A DNA stretch of 64,000 nucleotides from Desulfonatronum sp. SC1. GTDB taxonomy: Bacteria > Desulfobacterota > Desulfovibrionia > Desulfovibrionales > Desulfonatronaceae. The notes below the pieces were generated by a model. It was given only the letters and a program-made list of their open reading frames with translations. It was not told the origin of the DNA and searched no databases. The stretch's first letter is position 1. Every line of letters begins with the position of its first letter. Shown here piece after piece: positions 36,161 to 44,440 of this stretch. The translations under genes were made by a program, and so were the position numbers. Location: positions 1 to 64,000 of the forward strand of contig NZ_PZKN01000005.1 in NCBI RefSeq assembly GCF_003046795.1, written 5' to 3'.

Positions 36161-36367
36161 TCAACTCCTTGCGATACTTTCCATGGAGAACTCCGTGGCA
36201 GCCCTGATGATGGCCAAGTGCCTTGTTCCGTTGTGCACAAGCGAACACGGCACTTCCTTACCCTGCTCAAGGCATCCCTGCAACCATTGCCCGATTGTTG
36301 AAGGATACTTGTTGAAGGCTCTGCCAAGCCATTCGTTTATTATTTTTTGTTCTTTCGACGACCTCAA
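36161..36367 (-). CDS. possible small leader protein upstream of manC
   Basis: A 68-codon frame beginning with TTG (RSSKEQKIINEWLGRAFNKY, ending EFSMESIARS) stops inside the ribosome-binding site of manC, so the two could be coupled. Composition is protein-like, but no family is recognised and the start is weak. It covers the 40-base palindrome at 36216-36255, so the frame may be accidental. Confidence 0.25.
   Translation of the reverse strand: MRSSKEQKIINEWLGRAFNKYPSTIGQWLQGCLEQGKEVPCSLVHNGTRHLAIIRAATEFSMESIARS
36216..36255. repeat. 40-base near-perfect palindrome
   Basis: The arms AAGTGCCTTGTTCCGTTGTG and CACAAGCGAACACGGCACTT match as a reverse complement at 17 of 20 positions, with a perfect ten-base centre TTGTGCACAA. 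No T-run follows. It may be a dispersed REP-like element or a large operator between manC and the ferritin gene. The rest of the 347-base gap holds only a candidate promoter and the small frame described above. Confidence 0.65.
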
Positions 36368-36374
36368 GACGGCT

Positions 36375-36403
36375 TTGACCTGTGCATTGAGATTCTGTAC
36401 GTT
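36375..36403 (+). promoter_or_regulatory. possible sigma-70 promoter of the ferritin gene
   Basis: TTGACC (36375-36380), 17 bases, then TACGTT (36398-36403), about 100 bases before the ferritin ATG. A weak -10 box makes this tentative. No Fur box was recognised. Confidence 0.35.
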
Positions 36404-36503
36404 TCTTATCCATCTTGGACGAGCCTCTTGTGCTTCGGATTGATTCTGACCGCGAAAGCGAGGCTCGCCGCCCTACCCCCCCAACTTTCAGGAGGAATCC
36501 CGC

Positions 36504-37022
36504 ATGCTGACCCCGAAAATAGAACAGGTCCTCAACGAGCAAGTCAACGCCGAACTGTACTCGGCCTACCTCTACCTGGCCATGGCCGCGTATTTCAGTG
36601 ACCACGACCTGGAAGGCTTCACTCACTGGATGAACATGCAGTCCCAGGAAGAGCTTGGTCATGCCATGAAATTCTACGCATTCATCAACGAACGGGGCGG
36701 GAAAAACACTCTGAAAGCCATTGAGGCCCCACCTTCGTCCTGGGTCTCTCCGACGGCCGTGTTTGAGGCCGTTCTTGAACACGAACAAAAGGTCACTGCC
36801 CTGATCAACAACCTGGTGGACCTGGCCATTGCCGAGAAAGACCATGCCACGAACATCTTCTTGCAGTGGTTCGTCACCGAACAGGTGGAAGAGGAGTCCA
36901 GCGTGAACGCCGTGCTCCAAAAACTGAAACTCCTAGGCAAGGACGGCGGAGGCTTGTTCATGATCGACCGGGAACTGGCCGCCAGGGCCTCTGCTTGTCC
37001 GTGCTCCCAGCCGACCGCCTGA
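36504..37022 (+). CDS. ftnA: ferritin
   Basis: A 172-residue non-haem ferritin that stores iron and detoxifies peroxide. Ferroxidase residues sit in EQVNAELYSAYLYLAMAAYF, EELGHAMKFYAFINERGG and the later VLEHEQKVT and FVTEQVEEES helices. AGGAGG precedes the ATG. It ends in an unusual short Cys-containing tail (ASACPCSQPTA). It stands alone between manC and korA. Confidence 0.94.
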   Translation: MLTPKIEQVLNEQVNAELYSAYLYLAMAAYFSDHDLEGFTHWMNMQSQEELGHAMKFYAFINERGGKNTLKAIEAPPSSWVSPTAVFEAVLEHEQKVTALINNLVDLAIAEKDHATNIFLQWFVTEQVEEESSVNAVLQKLKLLGKDGGGLFMIDRELAARASACPCSQPTA

Positions 37023-37153
37023 TCGCCAGGCTGCCGATTTCTCGCTTTTCATCGCACCTCCCTTGATACGTCGCCTTGCTCGGCCCGAGGCAAGTCGTTT
37101 TTCCGATTTTCAGGCCGGACACATGCGGCCAACATTTCATCCCGGAGTCGTTT

Positions 37154-38911
37154 ATGCGCCTATCCAAAAACATCCTGATCGCCGGGGAAGCCGGGCAGGG
37201 CTTGGTCACGGTGGGCATGCTTCTTGCCAAGGCCCTGGTCAGATCAGGTTATGAGGTTTTCGTCACCCAGGGCTACGAATCTCGCATCCGCGGCGGGCAC
37301 AACACCTTTGCCGTACGCACCGGCCTCGGACCGATCCGGGCCGGAATTCGGGACGTAGATCTCCTGATCGCCCTGAACCAAGAAAGCATTTCCTTGCATC
37401 GCGAGGAGCTGACCGAAAACGCCCTGGTCCTCGTGGACGCTGAACACGAGGACCAGGGCGCGACTCGGGACGCGGATCAGGAAGCCAAAAAGGACCGCGC
37501 CCTGCGCGTTCCCTTCGCCGAGCTGGCACCCCAAAAAGTCTTCCACAACATTGTCGCCTTGGGAGTCGCGGCCCGGCTCCTTGGGCTGCCCGAAAACGTG
37601 ATCACCGACCTGGTTCGGGAAACCTTCGCCAAAAAAGAGACTGACGTGGTGGAGAAAAACGTGAACGTCCTTCAAGCCGCCACCGCTTGGGCCGCCGAAC
37701 ATTCCGCGACCTTTCAGCCCCTCCCCGAACCCCCAAAACCGGCTAAGCGCATGGTCTTAAACGGCAATCAGGCCGTGGCCCTGGGGGCCTTGGCCGCCGG
37801 AACGCGTTTCTGCGCCTTCTACCCCATGACCCCGGCCACGGGCGTGGCTCTGACCCTGGGCGCCGCGGCCAAAGACTTCGGGCTGGTGGTGGAGCAGGCC
37901 GAGGACGAGATCGCTGCGATAAACATGGCCATTGGCGCGTCCTATGCCGGCGCCCCGGCCCTGGTGCCCACCTCCGGCGGCGGATTCGCCCTGATGACCG
38001 AAGGAATAAGCCTGGCCGGAATGACCGAAACGCCACTGGTGCTTGTTCTGGGTCAGCGCCCCGGACCGGCCACCGGCCTGCCCACCCGGACCGAGCAGGG
38101 CGACCTGAACCTGGCTCTGTACGCTGGACACGGTGAATTTCCCCGGGCCATCCTGACTCCGGGCAGTATTGAGGAGTGCTTCCGCCTGACCCACACTGCC
38201 GTGGATATGGCCGAACGCTCCCAAGGTCCGGTCATCGTCATGACCGACCAGTACCTGGCCGACACCATCCAGGCCATCCCGCCGTTTGACCTGGAAATGC
38301 TCGCCGAGCCGAGCCGCCCGGCCCGGACCTGCGACGAACCGCACGCCTACAAGCGCTACGCCTTCACCGAAGACGGCGTCTCCCCCCGGCTGCTGCCCGG
38401 CACCGGGGAACATTTGGTAGTCCTGGACAGCGACGAACATACCGAGGACGGACATATCACCGAGGATCTGGCCATCCGAAAGCGCATGGTCGAAAAGCGG
38501 CTGGGCAAGGAGCGGAAGCTGCGGGAAGCCGCTCTGGCCCCGACCTACATCGGCGACGAACAGAGCGACCTGCTGTTGATCTGCTGGGGATCAACCCTGG
38601 GGCCGGCTGACGAGGCGGCGGAAATTCTGCGCAAAGAAGGATGCAACGTAGGGCTGCTCCACTTCCGCCAGGTTTGGCCCCTGCGGCCGGAGCAGTTTCT
38701 GGAGCGGTTGCGGCAGGCACGGGAAACCGTCTGCGTCGAGGGCAATGCCACGGGGCAATTCGCCGGACTGCTACGCAAGGATGTCGGGTTCAGCGTCTCT
38801 CGCTCCATCCTGCGCTACGACGGACTACCGTTCACCGCGGCGGACATTTTGCGCGAGTTGAATATCGAAACCGGCCGGGCACAGGAGTCCCACGAGGCCA
38901 TGGAGAGGTGA
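37154..38911 (+). CDS. korA: 2-oxoacid:ferredoxin oxidoreductase, fused gamma-alpha subunit
   Basis: A 585-residue chain joining the gamma domain (ILIAGEAGQGLVTVGMLLAKAL ... YESRIRGGHN, residues 1-195) to the alpha domain (GNQAVALGALAAG ... FYPMTPATG). With KorB it converts a 2-oxoacid plus CoA to acyl-CoA, CO2 and reduced ferredoxin. The ATG at 37154 has GGAG upstream; an earlier in-frame ATG adds 26 unlike residues. The substrate, probably 2-oxoglutarate, is inferred from architecture only. Confidence 0.88.
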   Translation: MRLSKNILIAGEAGQGLVTVGMLLAKALVRSGYEVFVTQGYESRIRGGHNTFAVRTGLGPIRAGIRDVDLLIALNQESISLHREELTENALVLVDAEHEDQGATRDADQEAKKDRALRVPFAELAPQKVFHNIVALGVAARLLGLPENVITDLVRETFAKKETDVVEKNVNVLQAATAWAAEHSATFQPLPEPPKPAKRMVLNGNQAVALGALAAGTRFCAFYPMTPATGVALTLGAAAKDFGLVVEQAEDEIAAINMAIGASYAGAPALVPTSGGGFALMTEGISLAGMTETPLVLVLGQRPGPATGLPTRTEQGDLNLALYAGHGEFPRAILTPGSIEECFRLTHTAVDMAERSQGPVIVMTDQYLADTIQAIPPFDLEMLAEPSRPARTCDEPHAYKRYAFTEDGVSPRLLPGTGEHLVVLDSDEHTEDGHITEDLAIRKRMVEKRLGKERKLREAALAPTYIGDEQSDLLLICWGSTLGPADEAAEILRKEGCNVGLLHFRQVWPLRPEQFLERLRQARETVCVEGNATGQFAGLLRKDVGFSVSRSILRYDGLPFTAADILRELNIETGRAQESHEAMER

Positions 38912-38916
38912 GGCAC

Positions 38917-39771
38917 ATGACGACAATCGAAGATTTCGGGGAGTTTGAGACGGCGTGGTGCCCGGGATGCGGAAACTTCTCCATCCTCAAGGCCCTCAAA
39001 AAGGCTCTGGCCGACAGCGGCCTGGCCCCCCACCAAGTACTGTTGGTCTCCGGCATCGGCCAGGCCGCCAAGACGCCGCACTATCTGCGCTGCAACGTCT
39101 TCAACGGCCTGCACGGTCGGGCCCTGCCCGCGGCCACCGGGGCTAAGCTGGCCAACCCAGGACTGCACGTCTTCGTGGAAAGCGGGGACGGCTGCTCCTA
39201 CGGCGAGGGCGGCAACCATTTTCTGGCCGCGCTGCGGCGCAACGTGGACATCACCATGCTGGTTCACGACAACCAGATCTACGGCCTGACCAAGGGCCAG
39301 GCCAGTCCCACCACCCTGCACGGGCAGGCCACCAAGGCCCAGCCCCAGGGCGCGCCCTCCCAGGCCTTCAACCCCGTAACCGTGGCCGTGGCCATGCAGG
39401 CCGGATTCGTGGCTCGGGGCTTCGCCGGAAAACCGGACCACTTGGCCGACCTGATCCGCCAGGCCCACGCCTTTCCGGGCTTCGCCCTGGTGGACATCCT
39501 CCAGCCTTGCGTCTCCTTCAACAAGGTGAACACCTTCGCCTGGTACACGGAGCGCGTCTGGGACATTCCGGAAGACCACGACCCCGCGGATTGGAGCCAG
39601 GCCATGACCTTGGCCCGCCAGTTCGGCGACCGCATCCCCATCGGCGTGATTCGCCGCGACGAATCCCGCCCCACCTTCGAATCCCACTTCCCCGTCCTCC
39701 AGGAAGGCCCCCTCTTCGGGCGCACCCCGGACAGGGCCAAGCTGACGCAGCTGATGGAGAGTTACATGTAA
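38917..39771 (+). CDS. korB: 2-oxoacid:ferredoxin oxidoreductase, beta subunit
   Basis: A 284-residue thiamine-diphosphate-binding subunit. The motif GDGCSYGEGGNHF and the downstream HDNQIYGLTKGQASPTT bind the cofactor, and an N-terminal WCPGCGN takes part in the iron-sulfur cluster. It starts five bases after korA. No ferredoxin subunit follows, which fits soluble ferredoxin as partner. Confidence 0.92.
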   Translation: MTTIEDFGEFETAWCPGCGNFSILKALKKALADSGLAPHQVLLVSGIGQAAKTPHYLRCNVFNGLHGRALPAATGAKLANPGLHVFVESGDGCSYGEGGNHFLAALRRNVDITMLVHDNQIYGLTKGQASPTTLHGQATKAQPQGAPSQAFNPVTVAVAMQAGFVARGFAGKPDHLADLIRQAHAFPGFALVDILQPCVSFNKVNTFAWYTERVWDIPEDHDPADWSQAMTLARQFGDRIPIGVIRRDESRPTFESHFPVLQEGPLFGRTPDRAKLTQLMESYM

Positions 39772-39891
39772 CGAGGGAGATTCCTTGTTCAGTTGTTCAG
39801 CGGTTCAACGATAAGCGGAGCGAGTGGAATTACAACCCAAGGCGATTCCTCCGTCGCCGGAGATCCAACGATCCAAGGCTCCTTGACGACC

Positions 39892-40593
39892 TCAACCCAG
39901 GAGTTCGCCGCCCGTGGCGCAGTCGCGGAGAAAGGACAGCCGCGTCAGAACGGATGGCTGAATCGTGCCGTCAAAGGGATCGGGAAGCTCTTCAGGGGAC
40001 TGAAGAGCGGGAGGAGCGGTTTCCAAACCGCCTGGTCGTAGTGATCTACGGTCCACGGGCAGAAAGTAGTCCAGGGAAGCCAGCAGGGCGCCGTCGGTGC
40101 TGCGCAGGATCATGGCCGTGACGTAGACCCGGCCGTAGACCACGGAGTAGGTGCCGGTGAGCACGGCGAAGGCGTTGATATCCCGATTGATCTTGTCCAG
40201 CTCACGGGACAGCGCGAACTCGCCCTGGCCCTTGCGCACCAGCAGGGACTGGGTGCGCAAGCGTACGTCCACCATATGCATGCCGTGCTGGGCGAAGCGG
40301 GAACCGATCTGTTGAGGGATGATCCGCCCCAGTGGACTGGTCCGATCCAGGTCGTCCAGCATGACGAAGGAGGACATCAGCAGGGGCATTTCACAGGTTT
40401 CCGGCTTGCACAGGGCCTCGAACAGCGTGTCCGCCACGGCATAATGCACCGTGATCAGTTCCACCGCGGGCTGATGCACGATGTACGACGGCCGGGAGCA
40501 ACCGACCGACCAGAATCCTGCCAGCCAGAGCATGACCAGCCAGAATATCGCCATGTCGCGCCGCCGTGACCCATGGAACATGTTTCCGAGCAT
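39892..40593 (-). CDS. FlgO-family outer-membrane lipoprotein
   Basis: A 233-residue protein with a hydrophobic N-terminus ending in a lipobox-like WSVGC, then a FlgO-type domain (LMSSFVMLDDLDRTSPLGRIIPQQIGSRFAQHGMHMVDV ... AFAVLTGTYSVVYGRVYVTAMIL). FlgO proteins are outer-membrane flagellar accessory proteins in Vibrio. The ATG at 40591-40593 has GGAG upstream; longer starts add residues that do not look like a signal peptide. It is divergent from the sigma-28-controlled genes that follow. Confidence 0.75.
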   Translation of the reverse strand: MLGNMFHGSRRRDMAIFWLVMLWLAGFWSVGCSRPSYIVHQPAVELITVHYAVADTLFEALCKPETCEMPLLMSSFVMLDDLDRTSPLGRIIPQQIGSRFAQHGMHMVDVRLRTQSLLVRKGQGEFALSRELDKINRDINAFAVLTGTYSVVYGRVYVTAMILRSTDGALLASLDYFLPVDRRSLRPGGLETAPPALQSPEELPDPFDGTIQPSVLTRLSFLRDCATGGELLG

Positions 40594-40611
40594 GTTTTTC
40601 TCCATCAATGC

Positions 40612-40629
40612 CGTGTCGAATCCGACACG
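40612..40629. promoter_or_regulatory. inverted repeat in the divergent FlgO region
   Basis: CGTGTCG-AATC-CGACACG is a perfect 7-base inverted repeat with a 4-base gap. It lies 19 bases upstream of the minus-strand FlgO gene and just ahead of the sigma-28 promoter on the plus strand, a good place for an operator. Confidence 0.4.
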
Positions 40630-40638
40630 TGCTTGCCC

Positions 40639-40665
40639 TAAAGAAAACCGGATGACCGCCGATAA
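40639..40665 (+). promoter_or_regulatory. sigma-28 (FliA) promoter
   Basis: TAAAGAAA (40639-40646), exactly 11 bases, then GCCGATAA (40658-40665). The -10 box is identical to the FliA consensus and the -35 box matches five consecutive positions of TAAAGTTT. It would drive the plus-strand envelope genes from 40863 with a leader of about 190 bases, placing them in the late flagellar regulon. Confidence 0.75.
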
Positions 40666-40862
40666 AAGAAGTACCTTGATCAATCCCCAGTGAACAACAA
40701 TCCTGGCCTCATTTTTCCGAGGTCCTCCGGAATGCAGATTTTACCCGTTTTTCCGGATTCATCTCGGCTGGTAGCAAATTTCGATCCAATCTCGTGTGTC
40801 GGAGCGTCCGATCCTTCGGCTCATTGATACGCGGAACGCAACCATAAAAGGAACGACGTCTC

Positions 40863-41594
40863 ATGCGGACATTATTGCTCGGAATTCTCCTCGGCTTCGT
40901 CCTCTTGTCGGGTCCGGGATGCGCAAGGCAACCGGCCCAGATGGTTTACACCCCGCTGCCGATCTTGTCCCAGGTTCCCGTTCCCACGGCCTATCCTTTG
41001 AAGACCCAACCAAAAATGCAGGCCGTGCATCACTGGGAAGTCCTGGCCGACGACGTGGCCCTCCGGGTCCACGAGGCCTTGGAACGCCGGGTCCTGGAGC
41101 GTCAATTTCCCGTCCACGTGGCCCCGTCCGGCACGACCCCCTTCGCCAAATCCTTTCACGCCCTGCTGATCACCAAGCTGGTGGAGCGAAACATCACCGT
41201 GTCCAGCGGCTTTACCAACACCATGGTCCTGAGCTTCGACATCGAGATGGTCCGCCATGGCCGCCGAACATTGCGCACGGGCCAGGGAATCTACAAGGCT
41301 CTGGCTCCGGACGTCTTTGTTCAGCGATCCTCCCTGCTCACTCAGGACGGCCAGGGCGCGCTGGCCAACCAGGCCATGCTGCACGCGGCGGAAGTCAACG
41401 TGGAGTCCGGGGCCTATACCCACGAGCTGCCCCGGATGGAGGTTTTGATCACCTCGTCCCTGGTGTTCGAGGAGCATTTTCTGATGCGGGACTCCTCCAT
41501 CTACTACATCAACGACTCGGAATGGTGGCACTACAAGCAGCACGCCCAGCCCAGCCAACCGGCCACTGTCAACTATCAGCTCGTGGACCGCTAG
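40863..41594 (+). CDS. hypothetical outer-membrane lipoprotein
   Basis: A 243-residue lipoprotein: hydrophobic start, then the lipobox LSGPGCA with the modified Cys at 20. The body has no family I recognise; a long amphipathic stretch (VHHWEVLADDVALRVHEALERR) and a beta-rich second half are visible. It is the first gene after the sigma-28 promoter and is followed 12 bases later by a FlgO-domain gene, so a flagellar envelope role is likely by context. Confidence 0.7.
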   Translation: MRTLLLGILLGFVLLSGPGCARQPAQMVYTPLPILSQVPVPTAYPLKTQPKMQAVHHWEVLADDVALRVHEALERRVLERQFPVHVAPSGTTPFAKSFHALLITKLVERNITVSSGFTNTMVLSFDIEMVRHGRRTLRTGQGIYKALAPDVFVQRSSLLTQDGQGALANQAMLHAAEVNVESGAYTHELPRMEVLITSSLVFEEHFLMRDSSIYYINDSEWWHYKQHAQPSQPATVNYQLVDR

Positions 41595-41606
41595 GGAGAA
41601 GCAGCC

Positions 41607-42458
41607 ATGCTCAGAAAACTCATAGCCGCTCTTCTCGTCGGCGCAATCTTGGCCTTGACCCAAACCGCCTCGGCCGCCCATCCGTATTACGGCTCCGGCC
41701 CCTACGCCCATGTCCACGGATTTCAGGGCTTGGCTTACGCCTTGGCCGACGGCCTGGATCAGAACCTCGTTCAATATGTCGACCGGACCCGGCCCATCCT
41801 GTTCACCAGCTTCGTGGACCTGGACGACCTGAACACGTCCAGCACCTTTGGCCGACTGCTGGGCGAACAGGTGGCCTCGCGGATGTCCCAGCTCGGATAC
41901 CGGGTGGTTGAACTCAAGCTCCGCCAGGGCTCCATGATCGTCAGCCAAAACGACGGAGAAATGATCCTGTCCCGCGACCTGCGCGACGTGCGCACCAGCC
42001 ACGATACCCAGGCCGTGCTGGTGGGCACCTACGTGGCAACCGACAACGCCGTGATCGTCTCCGCCAAGCTGCTCAGCACCCTGGACGGGGCCATTCTGGC
42101 GACCAGGGACGCCACTTTGCGAAAAACACGGGAGATCCACGAGTTGGTGAACAGGAATGTCACCACCTTTCAACCGACGCGACCCCAACCCTCCGGGGCG
42201 CAACAAGAACGCGAGACCGTGCCCGAAGGCCCCCTGGCTCGCGGAACCATCCTCCTGGATCCCAAGAACTCCCTGGCCGCGCGGCTGATTCAGGCCCGGC
42301 TGGCGGAGTTGAGCTATTATACCGACCGGGTCGACGGCATCTGGGGGAAAAACTCACGGGCCGCGTTGAATCGCTTCAAGTCCAACCGCCAGCTCGCCTC
42401 ACCCACGACGTGGGATCTTTCGGCGCAACGGGAACTGTTCAAGGGAACAGGCCAATGA
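41607..42458 (+). CDS. FlgO-domain protein with C-terminal peptidoglycan-binding domain
   Basis: A 283-residue exported protein: signal peptide (ALTQTASAAH), FlgO domain from about residue 45 to 190 (ILFTSFVDLDDLNTSSTFG ... AVLVGTYVATDNAVIVSAKLL), then a PG_binding_1-like domain (LIQARLAELSYYTDRVDGIW) near the C-terminus. Joining an outer-membrane flagellar domain to a wall-binding domain suggests it ties a structure to peptidoglycan. It lies 12 bases after the upstream lipoprotein gene. Confidence 0.8.
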   Translation: MLRKLIAALLVGAILALTQTASAAHPYYGSGPYAHVHGFQGLAYALADGLDQNLVQYVDRTRPILFTSFVDLDDLNTSSTFGRLLGEQVASRMSQLGYRVVELKLRQGSMIVSQNDGEMILSRDLRDVRTSHDTQAVLVGTYVATDNAVIVSAKLLSTLDGAILATRDATLRKTREIHELVNRNVTTFQPTRPQPSGAQQERETVPEGPLARGTILLDPKNSLAARLIQARLAELSYYTDRVDGIWGKNSRAALNRFKSNRQLASPTTWDLSAQRELFKGTGQ

Positions 42459-42499
42459 CCTCCGGAACCTTATCCTGGACAACCGCATGGAGAACCCCT

Positions 42500-42763
42500 A
42501 TGAGATACCTGACGATCATCCTCATCCTGACCGGCGTGGCTCTGACCACGTCCTCCTGTTGCCCCGCGCGCATCTCCTGCGCGCCGACGGTGATCACCCA
42601 GCCCATCCCCGCCGCGGTGCCCGTGCTCCCCACCTATGGACCGCACCGTTGCCATCCGGGCTATGTGGGCTACTGCACGCCCTATCACCTGCCCTACGTC
42701 ACCAGGACCACGGTGGTGAACCCCGTGCTGCCGCCTTACGCTCCGTGCAATCCCTGTTATTGA
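42500..42763 (+). CDS. small Cys/Pro-rich exported protein
   Basis: An 87-residue protein with a signal sequence ending in TTSSCC, which could be a lipobox. The mature part is rich in proline and tyrosine and has seven cysteines (RISCAP, HRCHPG, GYCTPY, YAPCNPC). I recognise no family. It is the last gene of the sigma-28 group and may be a secreted surface component. Confidence 0.6.
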   Translation: MRYLTIILILTGVALTTSSCCPARISCAPTVITQPIPAAVPVLPTYGPHRCHPGYVGYCTPYHLPYVTRTTVVNPVLPPYAPCNPCY

Positions 42764-43043
42764 CGTCGATTCCTTCACCCGGAGCAAGTCCGGATCAAAA
42801 TCCAACCGACGTGACCTAAGAAAGCTTCAAGCCTCAAGAAAGGGTGTGAGGGACGCGGAAAATATCCCAGCGCATGATTCAGGGTGCCGGAACGTGCGCA
42901 AGTCTCTGAAAACAGTTCTTGCAAGCGGCCATGAACGTGATAAAAAGGCATCACGATCATGGCCGTCAGCGTTTTCGGCCAAGTCTTTTCCACTTCATCA
43001 AGGCCCATTTCTTCGATCCTCAAATCTTGCCACAGGAGTCCCC

Positions 43044-43616
43044 ATGCACCGCTTCGCCCCTTTCTTGTTCGCTCCGCTTTTCATCCTCGCCCTCACCCTC
43101 CCGGGCCACGCCCAAACCGAACCTTTCACCGCCGGGGATCACCTTCCCCACTTTTCCATGCCTGCTCCGGAGTCTTCCGCTCACCGGGATTATTTGGGCC
43201 TGACCTCGGAGACGTCCGAGTTCACTCTGGCCGACGTGGACGGCCCAGCGGTGCTGATCCAGATCTTCAGCATGTACTGTCCGATATGTCAGCGCGAAGC
43301 GCCGGAGGTGAACGCGCTGTACGCCGCCCTGCACCGCGAGGGCTTGGCTGACGCGATCAAAATTTTGGGCCTCGGCGCGGGCAATTCGGATCTTGAGGTC
43401 CATGTGTTTCAAGAGCGCTACGACGTCCCGTTCCCCCTGATCTCCGACCCGGACTACGTCCTGCACAAAGCCTTCGGCGGAGTGGGAACTCCCTATTTCG
43501 TCCTGGTCCAGCCCTCCGACTCGGCTGAGGATGGCCACGTTGTTCGACTTTCGCACCTCGGAGCGTTCGATTCCGTGGAAGATTTCCTGGAAGCTCTGCT
43601 CACCGCCAAACATTAG
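43044..43616 (+). CDS. exported TlpA-like thioredoxin-fold protein
   Basis: A 190-residue thioredoxin-fold protein with a signal peptide (ALTLPGHAQTEP) and a redox motif YCPIC in FSMYCPICQREAPEVNALYAAL. The pattern resembles TlpA/ResA and AhpC-like redoxins acting outside the cytoplasm. AGGAG precedes the ATG. It lies eight bases before the next redoxin gene, forming a two-gene exported redox pair. Partner unknown. Confidence 0.75.
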   Translation: MHRFAPFLFAPLFILALTLPGHAQTEPFTAGDHLPHFSMPAPESSAHRDYLGLTSETSEFTLADVDGPAVLIQIFSMYCPICQREAPEVNALYAALHREGLADAIKILGLGAGNSDLEVHVFQERYDVPFPLISDPDYVLHKAFGGVGTPYFVLVQPSDSAEDGHVVRLSHLGAFDSVEDFLEALLTAKH

Positions 43617-43624
43617 GAGACGCC

Positions 43625-44245
43625 ATGCGCCCCGCACATGTCCGACTCACGACAAGAACGACGCTGCTTCTTTGTTTGCTCTGGATGCTCCTCGTCGCGG
43701 GGAGCGCCCTGGCGGGCACGCCTGAAGGGACCATGGGCAAGATTCTCCAGCCCCCGAAACTCAAACCCGTCGACAGCGAGTTGAAGGTCCGAATCGGCGA
43801 TCCGGCTCCCGGCTTTTCCCTGCCCGCGGTACACGGCGAAACCATCGCCTTGCACGACTACCATGGCCGGAAAAACGTCATGCTGTCCTTCGTTCCCGCG
43901 GCCTGGACCCCGGTCTGTTCCGACCAGTGGCCCGGATACAACATCCTGCAAGACGTCTTCGACCGTCACGAGACCATCATCCTGGGCATTACCGTGGACA
44001 ACATTCCGACGCTCCACTCCTGGCTCCAGGCCATGGACGGATTGTGGTTTCCGGTGCTTTCCGACTTCTGGCCCCACGGCAAAACCGCCGACGTCTACGG
44101 CCTGCTACGCGGCGACGGGACCACGGAACGGGCCCTGGTTTTTATCGATAAACAAGGCCTGATCCGCTTTCTACACGTGGAAGACATTAACATTCGTCCT
44201 CCGCTGGAGATCGTCATGCAAGGCCTGCAGGCCCTCACTGACTGA
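43625..44245 (+). CDS. exported peroxiredoxin-like protein
   Basis: A 206-residue AhpC/TSA-type protein with an N-terminal signal sequence (WMLLVAGSALAG). The peroxidatic cysteine is in FVPAAWTPVCSDQWPGY; no second conserved cysteine is obvious, so it may be a 1-Cys type and depend on the upstream redoxin for reduction. It would remove peroxides outside the inner membrane. Confidence 0.78.
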   Translation: MRPAHVRLTTRTTLLLCLLWMLLVAGSALAGTPEGTMGKILQPPKLKPVDSELKVRIGDPAPGFSLPAVHGETIALHDYHGRKNVMLSFVPAAWTPVCSDQWPGYNILQDVFDRHETIILGITVDNIPTLHSWLQAMDGLWFPVLSDFWPHGKTADVYGLLRGDGTTERALVFIDKQGLIRFLHVEDINIRPPLEIVMQGLQALTD

Positions 44246-44289
44246 TTTTGCTTCCTCAGCGGAACTCCCCTCGCTTCATCACCGATCCC

Positions 44290-44333
44290 GGGCACGGGTC
44301 GAGACGGGCACGCACCCGCTCGCACCCGTGCCG
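44290..44333. terminator. hairpin after the redoxin pair
   Basis: GGCACGGGT (44291-44299) pairs with ACCCGTGCC (44324-44332). No T-run follows, so an intrinsic terminator is uncertain. Confidence 0.4.
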
Positions 44334-44440
44334 TCCACATTGACTTGGACGCGAAAATTTGTTTTCAAACCGGGGTTCAAGGTTCCTGCTTCCGGCTTGT
44401 CGTCGGCGCGGATATTTTTTAGAAGTACTGGGGCACCGGA

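Noticed and set aside
39793-40041. 82-codon plus-strand frame after korB
   Set aside because: It overlaps the FlgO-family gene on the other strand and shows no signal sequence, family or ribosome-binding site.
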